This document shows, one piece after another, positions 5,948-12,515 of a DNA stretch of 21,287 bases. A program made the translations under genes and the position numbers. The notes under the pieces were generated by a model that did not search any database, was not told where the DNA came from, and saw only the letters and a program-made list of their open reading frames with translations. Location of the stretch: assembly GCA_031972135.1 (NCBI GenBank), contig DALYFH010000017.1:1-21287 (forward strand). The letters are read 5' to 3'. Origin of the DNA: GWF sp031972135. GTDB taxonomy: Bacteria; Patescibacteriota; Microgenomatia; UBA1400; UBA12108. Position 1 is the first letter of the stretch; every line of letters begins with the position of its first letter.

Positions 5948-6727
5948 ATGTCAAATAACAACAATAGTATACAAAAACGGCTTGTTATTACTGACTTTGA
6001 CGGTACAATCACCAAAAAAATGGTAAATGGACAAAAAGTACCAGGGTTAATCTCTGTGCTCATGACTCAACCAGGAATTGATAAAAATTGTCTTTACGAA
6101 TATCAAGAACTATTTAATAAATATCACCCTTATGAACAGGATCTAAACTTAGGTAACGATACAAAAAATGATCTAATGCTCAAGTGGTGGGTAGAAGTAT
6201 ATGAAGTTCTAAAGAAGTACAAAATAACCGAAAAAATGATCATGGACTCGTGTGACTCGCCACTGGTACAACTGAGATCCGGTGTTAAAGAATTTTTTGA
6301 TTACTGCAATATTTCGGATATGCCAATAATTATTTTTTCAGCAAACGGAATTGGATATAACACCATTGAATATATTTTGAAAAAGCACAACATATCTGGA
6401 ACTAATGTAAGAATTTGCGCAAATACTCTAAATTTTGATGCAAATGGTCTATATATATCTACTAATCAACCAATTATTCATTCAGCAAATAAGTCTGGTG
6501 AAACATTAGTTAATAACAATTTCCTAACTAAGGATCAAGATCAAGTTGAATGTATTTTGATTGGAGACAACGTTGATGACTTAAAAATGTCAGAAGGTAT
6601 TAATTTTAATCATGTGATTAAAATTGGCTTTGGAGACACAACATCAGAAGAATTTTCTAAAAACTTCGATTATGTCTTGTCTATTGACGCAGGTTTCGAA
6701 GAAATAGCAGGTAACTTAAGTAATTAA
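5948..6727 (+). CDS. UMPH-1/cytosolic 5'-nucleotidase III-like pyrimidine nucleotidase (HAD superfamily)
   Basis: 259 residues with the four HAD motifs: DFDGT (nucleophile D16, acid D18), S131 in IIFSANG, K182 in HSANKSG, and GDNVDD (D207, D211). Beyond generic HAD features it follows the UMPH-1 family closely in order and spacing. These include HPYEQD (60-65), the LKWWVEVYEVL helix (78-88), LRSGVKEFFDY, IIIFSANGIG, the LNFDANGLY turn, and ILIGDNVDDLKMSEG followed by VIKIGFG. Members dephosphorylate pyrimidine nucleoside monophosphates (UMP, CMP) in the cytosol; most well-known ones are eukaryotic. The gene is clearly richer in A+T and asparagine codons than the genes on either side, suggesting acquisition from elsewhere. 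It lies 16 bases after tRNA-Arg with no obvious promoter of its own, so it may be read from the tRNA promoter. The exact substrate is inferred from family only. Confidence 0.8.
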   Translation: MSNNNNSIQKRLVITDFDGTITKKMVNGQKVPGLISVLMTQPGIDKNCLYEYQELFNKYHPYEQDLNLGNDTKNDLMLKWWVEVYEVLKKYKITEKMIMDSCDSPLVQLRSGVKEFFDYCNISDMPIIIFSANGIGYNTIEYILKKHNISGTNVRICANTLNFDANGLYISTNQPIIHSANKSGETLVNNNFLTKDQDQVECILIGDNVDDLKMSEGINFNHVIKIGFGDTTSEEFSKNFDYVLSIDAGFEEIAGNLSN

Positions 6728-6740
6728 TGGCGAGCTATTT

Positions 6741-7922
6741 ATGCCATCACTGACTTCTCAAGCAGATCGAAACATCAAGTATTACGTCTGGGTTAGGATC
6801 TTTGCCAAACGCGTTTTCCTCCCTATCACCGCGATCTACTTTATCGACACTACTGGGCTAACAATCAAAGATATTGGCCTACTCTCTGCGTATTTTTCTC
6901 TGATCCAGTTCCTAGCCGAAGTCCCAACCGGCTACTTTGCCGACCGCATCGGTCGGGTCCGCAGCCTACGGATCGGGACGCTGCTCGCAGCTATCGCTAC
7001 GACAACATACGTTCTCTTTCAGCACAAAACTGCGATCTATATCGGTGTTGGACTAGAGGCACTGGGCTACTCGTTTATGGGAGGGGCAGGGGAAGCTCTA
7101 ATCCATGACTCCCTAACTGCCAAAAACCAGACCTCTCTATATACCAAGATCATGAGTCGCAATATGGCGGTCTCACTCGTCGCTAATGCTATGCTCGTAA
7201 GCGTCGCCACCTATACATATCGACTAGACCCACGAATGCCATTTGCGCTCGGGACCCTATGTTACTTAATACTCCTCTGGGCAACCCATTATCTCTCAGA
7301 CATCTATCCCCCAAAATCTAAACCTCTCAAGATCAGTATCCCCAACTTTAGCTTCCTCACAAGCCACAAATCCATGCTCACTTTTGGTCTAACTTTTGGC
7401 ATTATTAGCGCTCTCTACACCGCCCCAAACGATATGTTCAACATTGCTCTACGCGAATACGGTATTAAGACAGAACACCTTGGTCTTATCTACGGTCTAG
7501 GTAGTATCGTTGGCGCTGCTGTAGGGCCATTAAATGCGTATTTAAGGAGACTGCCGGCTAATTACTACATCTTAGTCGATAGCGCCGTATTACTCACTCT
7601 CTTTGCTTCCGCTACCTCCAAAAATCCATACCTCTTAGCACTCGTTATGGTCCTCGCTATCAGCTTTTGGAGGTATCGCCGCATAATTTACCAAGATTAT
7701 CTCCTTAGGATCTACCCGAACGCCTACAAAGCAACTCTAGTCTCAACCCTCAATAATCTAGATCAGCTAAACTCAATCTGGCTCCCCATTGTAGTTACCG
7801 CCTTAATTTATGAGTTTGGAATATCATCAGGGTTTGGAGTCGTCTTTATCTTTACCTTATTTATCGTTCCAATTTTTTATTACAGTACCACTCGCTTTAT
7901 AGTCAAAAGGTTGAATCGGTGA
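6741..7922 (+). CDS. Major facilitator superfamily transporter
   Basis: 393 residues, about twelve hydrophobic helices. The diagnostic loop between helices 2 and 3 is intact: GYFADRIGRVRSLRIG at residues 64-79 (G-x-x-x-D-R-x-G-R). The second half shows the expected pseudo-repeat after a central hydrophilic loop (YPPKSKPLKIS, ~190-200). MFS proteins move small solutes or drugs using ion gradients; nothing in the sequence fixes the substrate. It starts 13 bases after the nucleotidase gene but has more GC-rich codon use, so the pair may be co-transcribed without shared origin. No clear ribosome binding site precedes the ATG. Confidence 0.88.
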   Translation: MPSLTSQADRNIKYYVWVRIFAKRVFLPITAIYFIDTTGLTIKDIGLLSAYFSLIQFLAEVPTGYFADRIGRVRSLRIGTLLAAIATTTYVLFQHKTAIYIGVGLEALGYSFMGGAGEALIHDSLTAKNQTSLYTKIMSRNMAVSLVANAMLVSVATYTYRLDPRMPFALGTLCYLILLWATHYLSDIYPPKSKPLKISIPNFSFLTSHKSMLTFGLTFGIISALYTAPNDMFNIALREYGIKTEHLGLIYGLGSIVGAAVGPLNAYLRRLPANYYILVDSAVLLTLFASATSKNPYLLALVMVLAISFWRYRRIIYQDYLLRIYPNAYKATLVSTLNNLDQLNSIWLPIVVTALIYEFGISSGFGVVFIFTLFIVPIFYYSTTRFIVKRLNR

Positions 7923-7953
7923 AAAGGTCTAGGCAAAAAGTAGTTTGAGCGTG

Positions 7954-7959
7954 TATAGT
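7954..7959 (+). promoter_or_regulatory. -10 box of the cyclophilin gene
   Basis: TATAGT ends 7 bases before the ATG at 7967, the same spacing seen at other starts in this window. A leaderless transcript is likely. Confidence 0.5.
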
Positions 7960-7966
7960 ACATCTC

Positions 7967-8608
7967 ATGCAAAAATACGCAAATATATTCCTCGCACTCG
8001 GTGTAATAGGTCTAGTTATCTGGATTTTGATTACCCCAAAAGAGCAAAAAGCTAGTGTTAACGAATTACAAAATACAAATATAGAAAGTCCCACCCCTAT
8101 GCCAAGTCCAAAAATGCAGTTCGAAAAAGCCGAGCAGGTTACCAATAATAAAAAAAGTTACACTGCCACTATCAAAACAAGTGCCGGGAACATCGTCGTT
8201 AAACTAAGCAAGGATACTCCAGTAACCACCAACAACTTTGTCTTTTTGGCCCAAAAGAAGTTTTATGATGGCGTCATCTTTCACCGTGTTATCCCAGGAT
8301 TTATGATCCAGGGTGGTGACCCAACCGGTACAGGAATGGGCGGGCCAGGCTACAAGTTTGCCGACGAAAAATTTACCGGAGAGTATAAGAGAGGCGTCAT
8401 CGCCATGGCCAACTCAGGTGCCAATACGAATGGTAGCCAGTTCTTTATTATGCATGCCGACTACCCACTACCTCCTAATTATGTGATCTTTGGCGAGACA
8501 ACAGAAGGTCTAGAGACCGTCGACAAAATCGCGGCAGGCAAGACTGGACCTAGTGACCGACCGGTCGCCCCAGTCGTCATCGAAACTATCGAGATTACAG
8601 AGAAATAA
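7967..8608 (+). CDS. Membrane-anchored cyclophilin-type peptidyl-prolyl cis-trans isomerase
   Basis: 213 residues. Residues ~5-22 (NIFLALGVIGLVIWILIT) form one membrane anchor or uncleaved signal. A low-complexity linker rich in P, S and K runs to about residue 60. The cyclophilin domain covers ~62-211. Key stretches are present: FHRVIPGFMIQGGDPTGTG with the catalytic arginine, then AMANSGANTNGSQFFI. The usual tryptophan in the binding pocket is replaced by the stretch PLPPNYVIFGE, as in many bacterial cyclophilins. It would speed proline isomerisation of proteins folding outside the membrane. Downstream comes tRNA-His, whose -10 box begins 2 bases after this stop codon. Confidence 0.93.
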   Translation: MQKYANIFLALGVIGLVIWILITPKEQKASVNELQNTNIESPTPMPSPKMQFEKAEQVTNNKKSYTATIKTSAGNIVVKLSKDTPVTTNNFVFLAQKKFYDGVIFHRVIPGFMIQGGDPTGTGMGGPGYKFADEKFTGEYKRGVIAMANSGANTNGSQFFIMHADYPLPPNYVIFGETTEGLETVDKIAAGKTGPSDRPVAPVVIETIEITEK

Positions 8609-8610
8609 GA

Positions 8611-8616
8611 TATAAT
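8611..8616 (+). promoter_or_regulatory. -10 box of tRNA-His
   Basis: TATAAT stands 27 bases before the tRNA-His 5' end and 2 bases after the cyclophilin stop. The string GATATAATACTT is shared exactly with the tRNA-Arg(UCG) promoter at 19020-19031. Confidence 0.65.
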
Positions 8617-8643
8617 ACTTCTTGACCTCAATCCAAGAGTCGT

Positions 8644-8718
8644 GGTGGGTGTAGCTCATTTGGTTAGAGCGCGTCCCTGTGGAGGATGAGGCAGGCGGTT
8701 CAAATCCGCTCACCCACC
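8644..8718 (+). tRNA. tRNA-His(GUG)
   Basis: Acceptor GTGGGTG/CACCCAC with an extra G at -1 (8644) facing discriminator C73 (8718), the identity pair of histidine tRNA. Anticodon arm CGTCC-CTGTGGA-GGATG, anticodon GTG. T arm GGCGG-TTCAAAT-CCGCT. A full CCA is not encoded. Confidence 0.94.
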
Positions 8719-8735
8719 CAAAAAGACCCATAGTA

Positions 8736-8762
8736 TTGACAATGTCGTCAACTTAAGATAAC
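8736..8762 (+). promoter_or_regulatory. Promoter of the gene at 8771
   Basis: A perfect TTGACA (8736-8741) is followed by GATAAC (8757-8762, spacer 15) or TAACAT (8759-8764, spacer 17). The start codon lies 6-8 bases after the -10 box. This is the only full -35 consensus I noticed in the window. Confidence 0.5.
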
Positions 8763-8770
8763 ATCACCAA

Positions 8771-9397
8771 ATGACATTAGAAAAGCTGGACATAGTACGT
8801 GAGGAGCATAGTAAGTTAACAAAACTCGTAGACGATGAACGCTCAATAAATAGTGGTAGGTTATTTACTGCTTTTGCAATCGGATTACTGGGAATTGTTC
8901 ACCTTCCAGGTATTAGATATACAGAGGCAGGCATTGGCGCAGATCAGAGTAATATGATCTCAGTAATGTATAATTCCAGAGAAGCAGGAGTGTCAACGCG
9001 TATAGCTAAAGCTACATCTAGATTAAATTCATTAATAGGTTCTAACACAATTCTTTGTACTAACGAATTTAATGGTGATCAAGTTGCCTCTAAAACTATC
9101 ACGGATTACGCACTAAAAACATTGAAAGATGCTACGCAACCAGATTACGAAAAAGTCGCACGACTAATGAACATGTACCCAATGTTAGATCCGTTAGTGC
9201 TACCTACGAAATTGAATGGTCAACCTTCAGACTTTATAGATATTTTTAAGTACATGGTATCAAATGACTTAACTAAACAATTTGCCTGGCTCACTTCACA
9301 CAGGAGTAAAACTAACGGATTATTCGAAGCACGATTTCAAAAATTATTACACTTAACAGGCCTATTTTACGGTGATCCTAAATTAAGTGCTCTGTAA
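8771..9397 (+). CDS. Hypothetical protein, 208 residues
   Basis: I do not recognise the family. The N-terminus (LDIVREEHSKLTKLVDDER, residues 6-24) looks like a charged helix. One moderately hydrophobic stretch follows (LFTAFAIGLLGIVHLPGI, ~31-48), perhaps a buried helix rather than a membrane span. The rest is mixed helical with no cysteine cluster or nucleotide-binding motif. Codon use is AT-rich, like the genes to 12035 and unlike uvrABC. It has its own promoter (TTGACA at 8736) and stands alone between tRNA-His and the RibD-like gene. The length and codon bias make a real gene likely; function is open. Confidence 0.65.
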   Translation: MTLEKLDIVREEHSKLTKLVDDERSINSGRLFTAFAIGLLGIVHLPGIRYTEAGIGADQSNMISVMYNSREAGVSTRIAKATSRLNSLIGSNTILCTNEFNGDQVASKTITDYALKTLKDATQPDYEKVARLMNMYPMLDPLVLPTKLNGQPSDFIDIFKYMVSNDLTKQFAWLTSHRSKTNGLFEARFQKLLHLTGLFYGDPKLSAL

Positions 9398-9501
9398 AGG
9401 TTCGAACACACTCCCTGATCCCACCCCAATTGAAATATCCAGTTACGCTCAACTCTTCTGCTACAATTTACTATTGTAATCACTAGGGAGAAGTAATATC
9501 C

Positions 9502-10011
9502 ATGAAAACTATCCTTTACATGGCAACATCTATAACAGGAAAAATTACCTCAGATAAGGACGACACATCGTGGGTACAGGAGACAGATGTAGAACGCATG
9601 GACGCAGAAATGACTAGATGTGGAGTTATGGTCATGGGTAAAGCCACTTATGAGAGTTTTGGCGATGATTTACCCATTGGCAAAGCTCTGCTAGTAGTTA
9701 TGACCCACAACAAAGATCTTCTAGCAAAGAAGCAAGACGGCCTTATATTTACCGATTCATCTCCCAAGGAACTGCTTACCATTCTTTAGGAAAAAGGTTT
9801 TCAAGAAGTCTTGTTGGCTGGTGGTGAAACCCTGAACTCCACATTCCTCAGTAATAACCTAATTAATGAGATCAGGTTAATCGTCAAACCTCTTGTTATC
9901 GGTCAAGGAAAGTCACTTTTCAATGTCTCCAAGAATGTTAGTCTAAAACTCATTAGTAATACACCAATTACAAACAACTCAATTGAACTATCATACGAAG
10001 TAATAAATTAA
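9502..10011 (+). pseudogene. RibD C-terminal/dihydrofolate-reductase-like protein with an internal amber codon
   Basis: The frame from ATG 9502 starts MKTILYMATSITGKITSDKD and contains VMGKATYESFG (the G-R/K-x-T-Y-E motif of the fold). It meets TAG at 9787-9789 after residue 95. The same frame continues without shift as EKGFQEVLLAGGETLNSTFL and ends at 10011. This restores the family's second NADPH-contacting motif (LLAGGxxLN) and its normal total length (~169 codons). So a single base change to TAG splits an otherwise normal gene. Relatives are small NAD(P)H-dependent reductases of unknown substrate. A Shine-Dalgarno-like GGGAG lies ~12 bases before the start. Reads as a recent pseudogene; translational readthrough is possible but nothing supports it. 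It is followed at 16 bases by another broken gene. Confidence 0.85.
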
Positions 10012-10026
10012 ATAAGGAGTAAGTAT

Positions 10027-10336
10027 ATGGGCGCAATTACAGAAATCAACTCAATTGTAAGGTTCCCAGGGGATTTTGACTTATCAAAACTCAAACATGG
10101 ACTCATTGTTGACTTGGAGCTAGAGCGAGAGCGTGGTACTGCCTATGAGAATTGCTTTGCTCTATTTCCATACAGACTGGAACTTCCTCGGTTATTGTCG
10201 CGTCTTGTCCATCACTCAAAAAGAAGGTAAAACTTACCTTCAAGTCGAGGTCCTAACAGTATTCACAAAAGACGAGCAAGAAACCTACAAAGTCAAATTT
10301 GTCGAGGCAGGTAAATTTACAGGCGAAGCTAAATGA
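10027..10336 (+). pseudogene. Conserved-looking small protein split by a frameshift
   Basis: The ATG at 10027, preceded by AAGGAG 7 bases upstream, encodes MGAITEINSIVRFPGDFDLS through LELERER and then unlike sequence to a stop at 10228-10230. One base out of register, from ~10135, the reading VLPMRIALLYFHTDWNFLGY followed by CRVLSITQKEGKTYLQ runs to TGA at 10336. Joining at GAGCGT gives a smooth ~102-residue protein (ERER-VLPMRIALLYF). A single extra base at about 10131-10134 would explain it. I do not know a functional name for the family. The second part ends in an ATGA overlap with the next gene, so the three genes 9502-10926 were probably one operon. True decay or a sequence error both fit. 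Confidence 0.75.
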
Positions 10337-10926
10337 ATGACTGGCAAAACATAGAACCCCTACCTGAGCCGATCGCTATTGACCTTGTAATAGACTATTT
10401 GGCTGGTAGGGAGCTCGTAGCTTCAACAATACCTAGAGATAATACGCGTCAGGGCAATAAAACACCCGACTTACAAATATCATTTGAAAATAGCTCCTTT
10501 GCAATCGGTGAGGTTAAAACTCCAGAGCTAACGCTTGACCCCATCTTCAAAATGTATTTGTGGAAAACAACTTTTTATAAAATAAGAAAATTTGTTCACA
10601 AAGCCTATACCCAATTTGAAGCATTTGATAAATCACATACAATGCCTAGAATTCTTTTCTTCACATCTAATCATCCACAACTCAACTGGACAAACCTCAT
10701 ACATAGCATAAACGGAGTAGTGAGCTACGGAGAAACCACAATACGAGATTTTCGAGACTTAAACTTTTTAAGTGACTCGAATGAAGAACTTAATCAAATT
10801 GACGCTATTATTTGGTTGCAGATAAATTATGTTAAGCCTGCTGTTTTTCAACATTTTGAGTATTTTAACCATTTAAGCCCTTTCAGAGATAAATTGAAGC
10901 AATATCTAGGCAATAAAAGGAGTTAA
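10333..10926 (+). CDS. Putative PD-(D/E)XK nuclease-fold protein
   Basis: 197 residues, starting in an ATGA overlap with the preceding frame. Residues 45-62 read PDLQISFENSSFAIGEVK: a P-D (D46), a strand, then E60-x-K62. This is the spacing of the PD-(D/E)XK nuclease core. After it come a basic helix (KIRKFVHKAYTQFEAFD, ~83-99), a strand PRILFFTSN, and a later strand DAIIWLQIN. The expected D-ExK-helix-strand order supports the call, but family membership is inferred from a short motif only. No helicase, methylase or specificity partner sits next to it, so a role in restriction cannot be claimed. The AT-rich composition matches the rest of this stretch. Confidence 0.55.
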   Translation: MNDWQNIEPLPEPIAIDLVIDYLAGRELVASTIPRDNTRQGNKTPDLQISFENSSFAIGEVKTPELTLDPIFKMYLWKTTFYKIRKFVHKAYTQFEAFDKSHTMPRILFFTSNHPQLNWTNLIHSINGVVSYGETTIRDFRDLNFLSDSNEELNQIDAIIWLQINYVKPAVFQHFEYFNHLSPFRDKLKQYLGNKRS

Positions 10927-11053
10927 TCCAAAGTCAGTATAGAAGTATTGTAACTCGGGCAAGGTTATGTCAAACTCAACTTGTCGGTTACAGAACATGT
11001 CTGCGACCTGACCCAATATACTAAATTGTTATCAATGTAACCATTTGCACTAG
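10906..11053 (-). pseudogene. Decayed coding remnant downstream of the methyltransferase
   Basis: On the minus strand, 11034-11004 can be read as IASANGYIDNNLVYW in one frame. Shifting one base at the GGG near 11006-11008 gives GQVADMFCNRQVEFDITLPE, then LQYFYTDFGLTPFIA and TAG at 10908-10906. Both pieces look protein-like, and neither has a convincing start. Together they suggest the lost C-terminal part of the methyltransferase gene, or of a neighbour, broken by small indels. The last bases overlap the 3' end of the convergent gene at 10926. This rests on appearance only. Confidence 0.35.
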
Positions 11054-11641
11054 CTATTTAATTTTTGTCTCTAAATCATTTACCCAAACACCACCGTCCA
11101 TCAACATTGTCATAATCGCTGCTCCGAGATTTATATCAAACCACTCTAGGGTAATGTTTTCATGCTCTAGTGCTTCTCTAAGACTTGCTGATACAGGTTT
11201 TAACTGTGTCAACATATTAGTGTTCACTACATTTACAGTATTCGGTGCAACTAGAGTAGATAGGGTACTATCAGTTTTCAATTTTGCTACAAGATTAGAT
11301 GTTATATGTGTATATATAATCGAGTCTTTATCATCAGCTGGTGAAATATCTACACCTTTCACTTCTGCTCCAAGGTTAGCCATCAGTATACAATAATAAG
11401 GCGGCCAACCTCCTACTCTTCCCATTCTTCTCACTAACCGAGACCCACATCCCAAATCAACTACAGAAAGTCCTCTAAAATCGCTCCACTGAGCTATGCC
11501 CAATGCTTTAGCAGCATCGTTTATTGACAATCCAGCCCTCAGTAATCCGTCGTCTACAAGTTTTATCGTGGACATACCACTCATAAACTCTCTAAAACTT
11601 CTTGAATTCTTTGCTACTCTCAGAGCTTCATCGTTATTCAT
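11054..11641 (-). CDS. SAM-dependent methyltransferase-like protein, possibly C-terminally truncated
   Basis: 195 residues. Motif I of class I methyltransferases is clear: VVDLGCGS at 60-67. The acidic end of the second strand follows at GVDIS (D98), where ribose hydroxyls of S-adenosylmethionine are usually bound. A helical N-terminal region (1-55) precedes the Rossmann core. The later strands are harder to see; FDINLGAAIMTMLMDGGVWVN near the end resembles the helix before the final strands, and no usual C-terminal part follows. The substrate is unknown. TATAAT at 11655-11650 lies 8 bases before the ATG, indicating a leaderless start. A protein-like remnant on the same strand just downstream suggests the gene was once longer. 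Confidence 0.65.
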   Translation of the reverse strand: MNNDEALRVAKNSRSFREFMSGMSTIKLVDDGLLRAGLSINDAAKALGIAQWSDFRGLSVVDLGCGSRLVRRMGRVGGWPPYYCILMANLGAEVKGVDISPADDKDSIIYTHITSNLVAKLKTDSTLSTLVAPNTVNVVNTNMLTQLKPVSASLREALEHENITLEWFDINLGAAIMTMLMDGGVWVNDLETKIK

Positions 11642-11649
11642 AGTCGTAG

Positions 11650-11655
11650 ATTATA
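11650..11655 (-). promoter_or_regulatory. -10 box of the methyltransferase-like gene
   Basis: A perfect minus-strand TATAAT sits 8 bases before the ATG at 11641; no ribosome binding site fits between. Confidence 0.65.
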
Positions 11656-11756
11656 ACCTATCACTCGAGTCAATATAAATACATAGCGTAAATTTACATA
11701 TGGTGAACGTACTAAATAGTTCGGTCTCCACACTATATATACTATAGGACCTGTAG

Positions 11757-11762
11757 TATAAT
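11757..11762 (+). promoter_or_regulatory. -10 box of the small cysteine-containing gene
   Basis: TATAAT ends 15 bases before the ATG at 11778, so the mRNA would have a leader of about 8 bases. Confidence 0.6.
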
Positions 11763-11777
11763 ACACACCAGATACGT

Positions 11778-12035
11778 ATGACAGAAACACATTACGAGTT
11801 GGCGAGATGTAAAGCAGGGAAGTCTTTTAGCATCAAAATAGAAGAAGGAACGAGCTTGATCATGATTGATGGGATTGGCAGTCTTACAGTTGAAGCAGAT
11901 ATTAAACATGTTGGATCTCCCCAAGCTAACTTAGTATGGATGAAGGATCACTTAGACAACTGCCACTCATGCTATGGGCATACAAATACTTGCTTTCTAT
12001 TCAACTATATTCGCGGGAAAAATATTAAATGGTAA
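11778..12035 (+). CDS. Small hypothetical protein with a possible metal-binding CxxC..H...C cluster
   Basis: 85 residues, no recognised family. The first 45 residues look like a small beta-rich domain (FSIKIEEGTSLIMIDGIGSL). Near the end, C62-x2-C65-x2-H68-x3-C72 (NCHSCYGHTNTC) could bind one metal ion. The whole protein has four cysteines (C11 plus these). A good TATAAT promoter precedes it, and it is divergent from the methyltransferase-like gene. It converges with the gene ending at 12055, 19 bases away. The promoter and motif favour a real gene; metal binding is inference. Confidence 0.6.
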   Translation: MTETHYELARCKAGKSFSIKIEEGTSLIMIDGIGSLTVEADIKHVGSPQANLVWMKDHLDNCHSCYGHTNTCFLFNYIRGKNIKW

Positions 12036-12054
12036 CAGGATTCCTTACGCGGTT

Positions 12055-12447
12055 TTAAATAAGTACTATTGGTGCAGCCACATCTAAAGTCGCAAGCAAG
12101 GGACGAGTGTCTTTGAGACCGATCCATAAATCTGAAGGTCGCTGATTAGTAAATATAGTGACAGTAGAAATCGGTGGATTCTCTCTCATGACTGAACTAC
12201 CAAGTTTTATAGCAGGGAATTCTCTAGCTACAACCAATAAGCCATGTTTAATCGATGGTCTGGTAAGCTTTTCATCTAATAATAAGGTGTACGCCGCTTG
12301 ATATAGCATTACTTTTGCTACAACCAACCCACCAGCAATGCCATTCTCTATATTAAAAACTTCCCCAACTTTTGTTTGCGACAAGGCAGTCGGGGTAATA
12401 CAACCCGCGCGTATCAGACCTGAGATCAACTCTGCTCCAGTACTCAT
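12055..12447 (-). CDS. Hypothetical protein, 130 residues
   Basis: I start this gene at the ATG at 12447 (MSTGAELISGLIRAGCITPT) rather than the longer in-frame ATG at 12486. TATAAT at 12460-12455 lies 7 bases before 12447 and would be inside the longer version. The product alternates short hydrophobic strands (GGLVVAKVMLYQAAYTLLL, GLLVVAREFPAIKLG, TLDVAAPIVLI) with no transmembrane-length segment and no motif I know. A mixed alpha/beta soluble domain is the best guess. It is divergent from uvrB across 68 bases that carry both promoters. Confidence 0.6.
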   Translation of the reverse strand: MSTGAELISGLIRAGCITPTALSQTKVGEVFNIENGIAGGLVVAKVMLYQAAYTLLLDEKLTRPSIKHGLLVVAREFPAIKLGSSVMRENPPISTVTIFTNQRPSDLWIGLKDTRPLLATLDVAAPIVLI

Positions 12448-12454
12448 CACCGAG

Positions 12455-12460
12455 ATTATA
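12455..12460 (-). promoter_or_regulatory. -10 box of the gene at 12447
   Basis: A perfect TATAAT on the minus strand ends 7 bases before the ATG at 12447 and decides that start. Confidence 0.65.
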
Positions 12461-12498
12461 CAGCATGATGATATATCTAGAAACAATACCCGAAACCA

Positions 12499-12507
12499 TG
12501 TTATACT
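12499..12507 (+). promoter_or_regulatory. Extended -10 box of uvrB
   Basis: TGT-TATACT is an extended -10 ending 8 bases before the uvrB ATG at 12516. The bases between form the palindrome ACTAATTAGT (12505-12514), overlapping the end of the hexamer. No Shine-Dalgarno is present, so uvrB is probably leaderless. Confidence 0.65.
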
Positions 12508-12515
12508 AATTAGTC

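Noticed and set aside
9398..9436. tRNA 3' remnant (GGTTCGAA followed later by CCCACCCCA)
   Set aside because: The T-loop-like string has no pairing stem on either side and no 5' half, and it does not match the 3' end of tRNA-His closely enough for an attachment-site duplicate.
10333..11641. Restriction-modification pair made of the PD-(D/E)XK-like and methyltransferase-like genes
   Set aside because: The genes converge rather than form an operon. The methyltransferase shows no DNA-methylase catalytic motif (NPPY or PC) and no specificity domain, so only the separate fold calls are kept.
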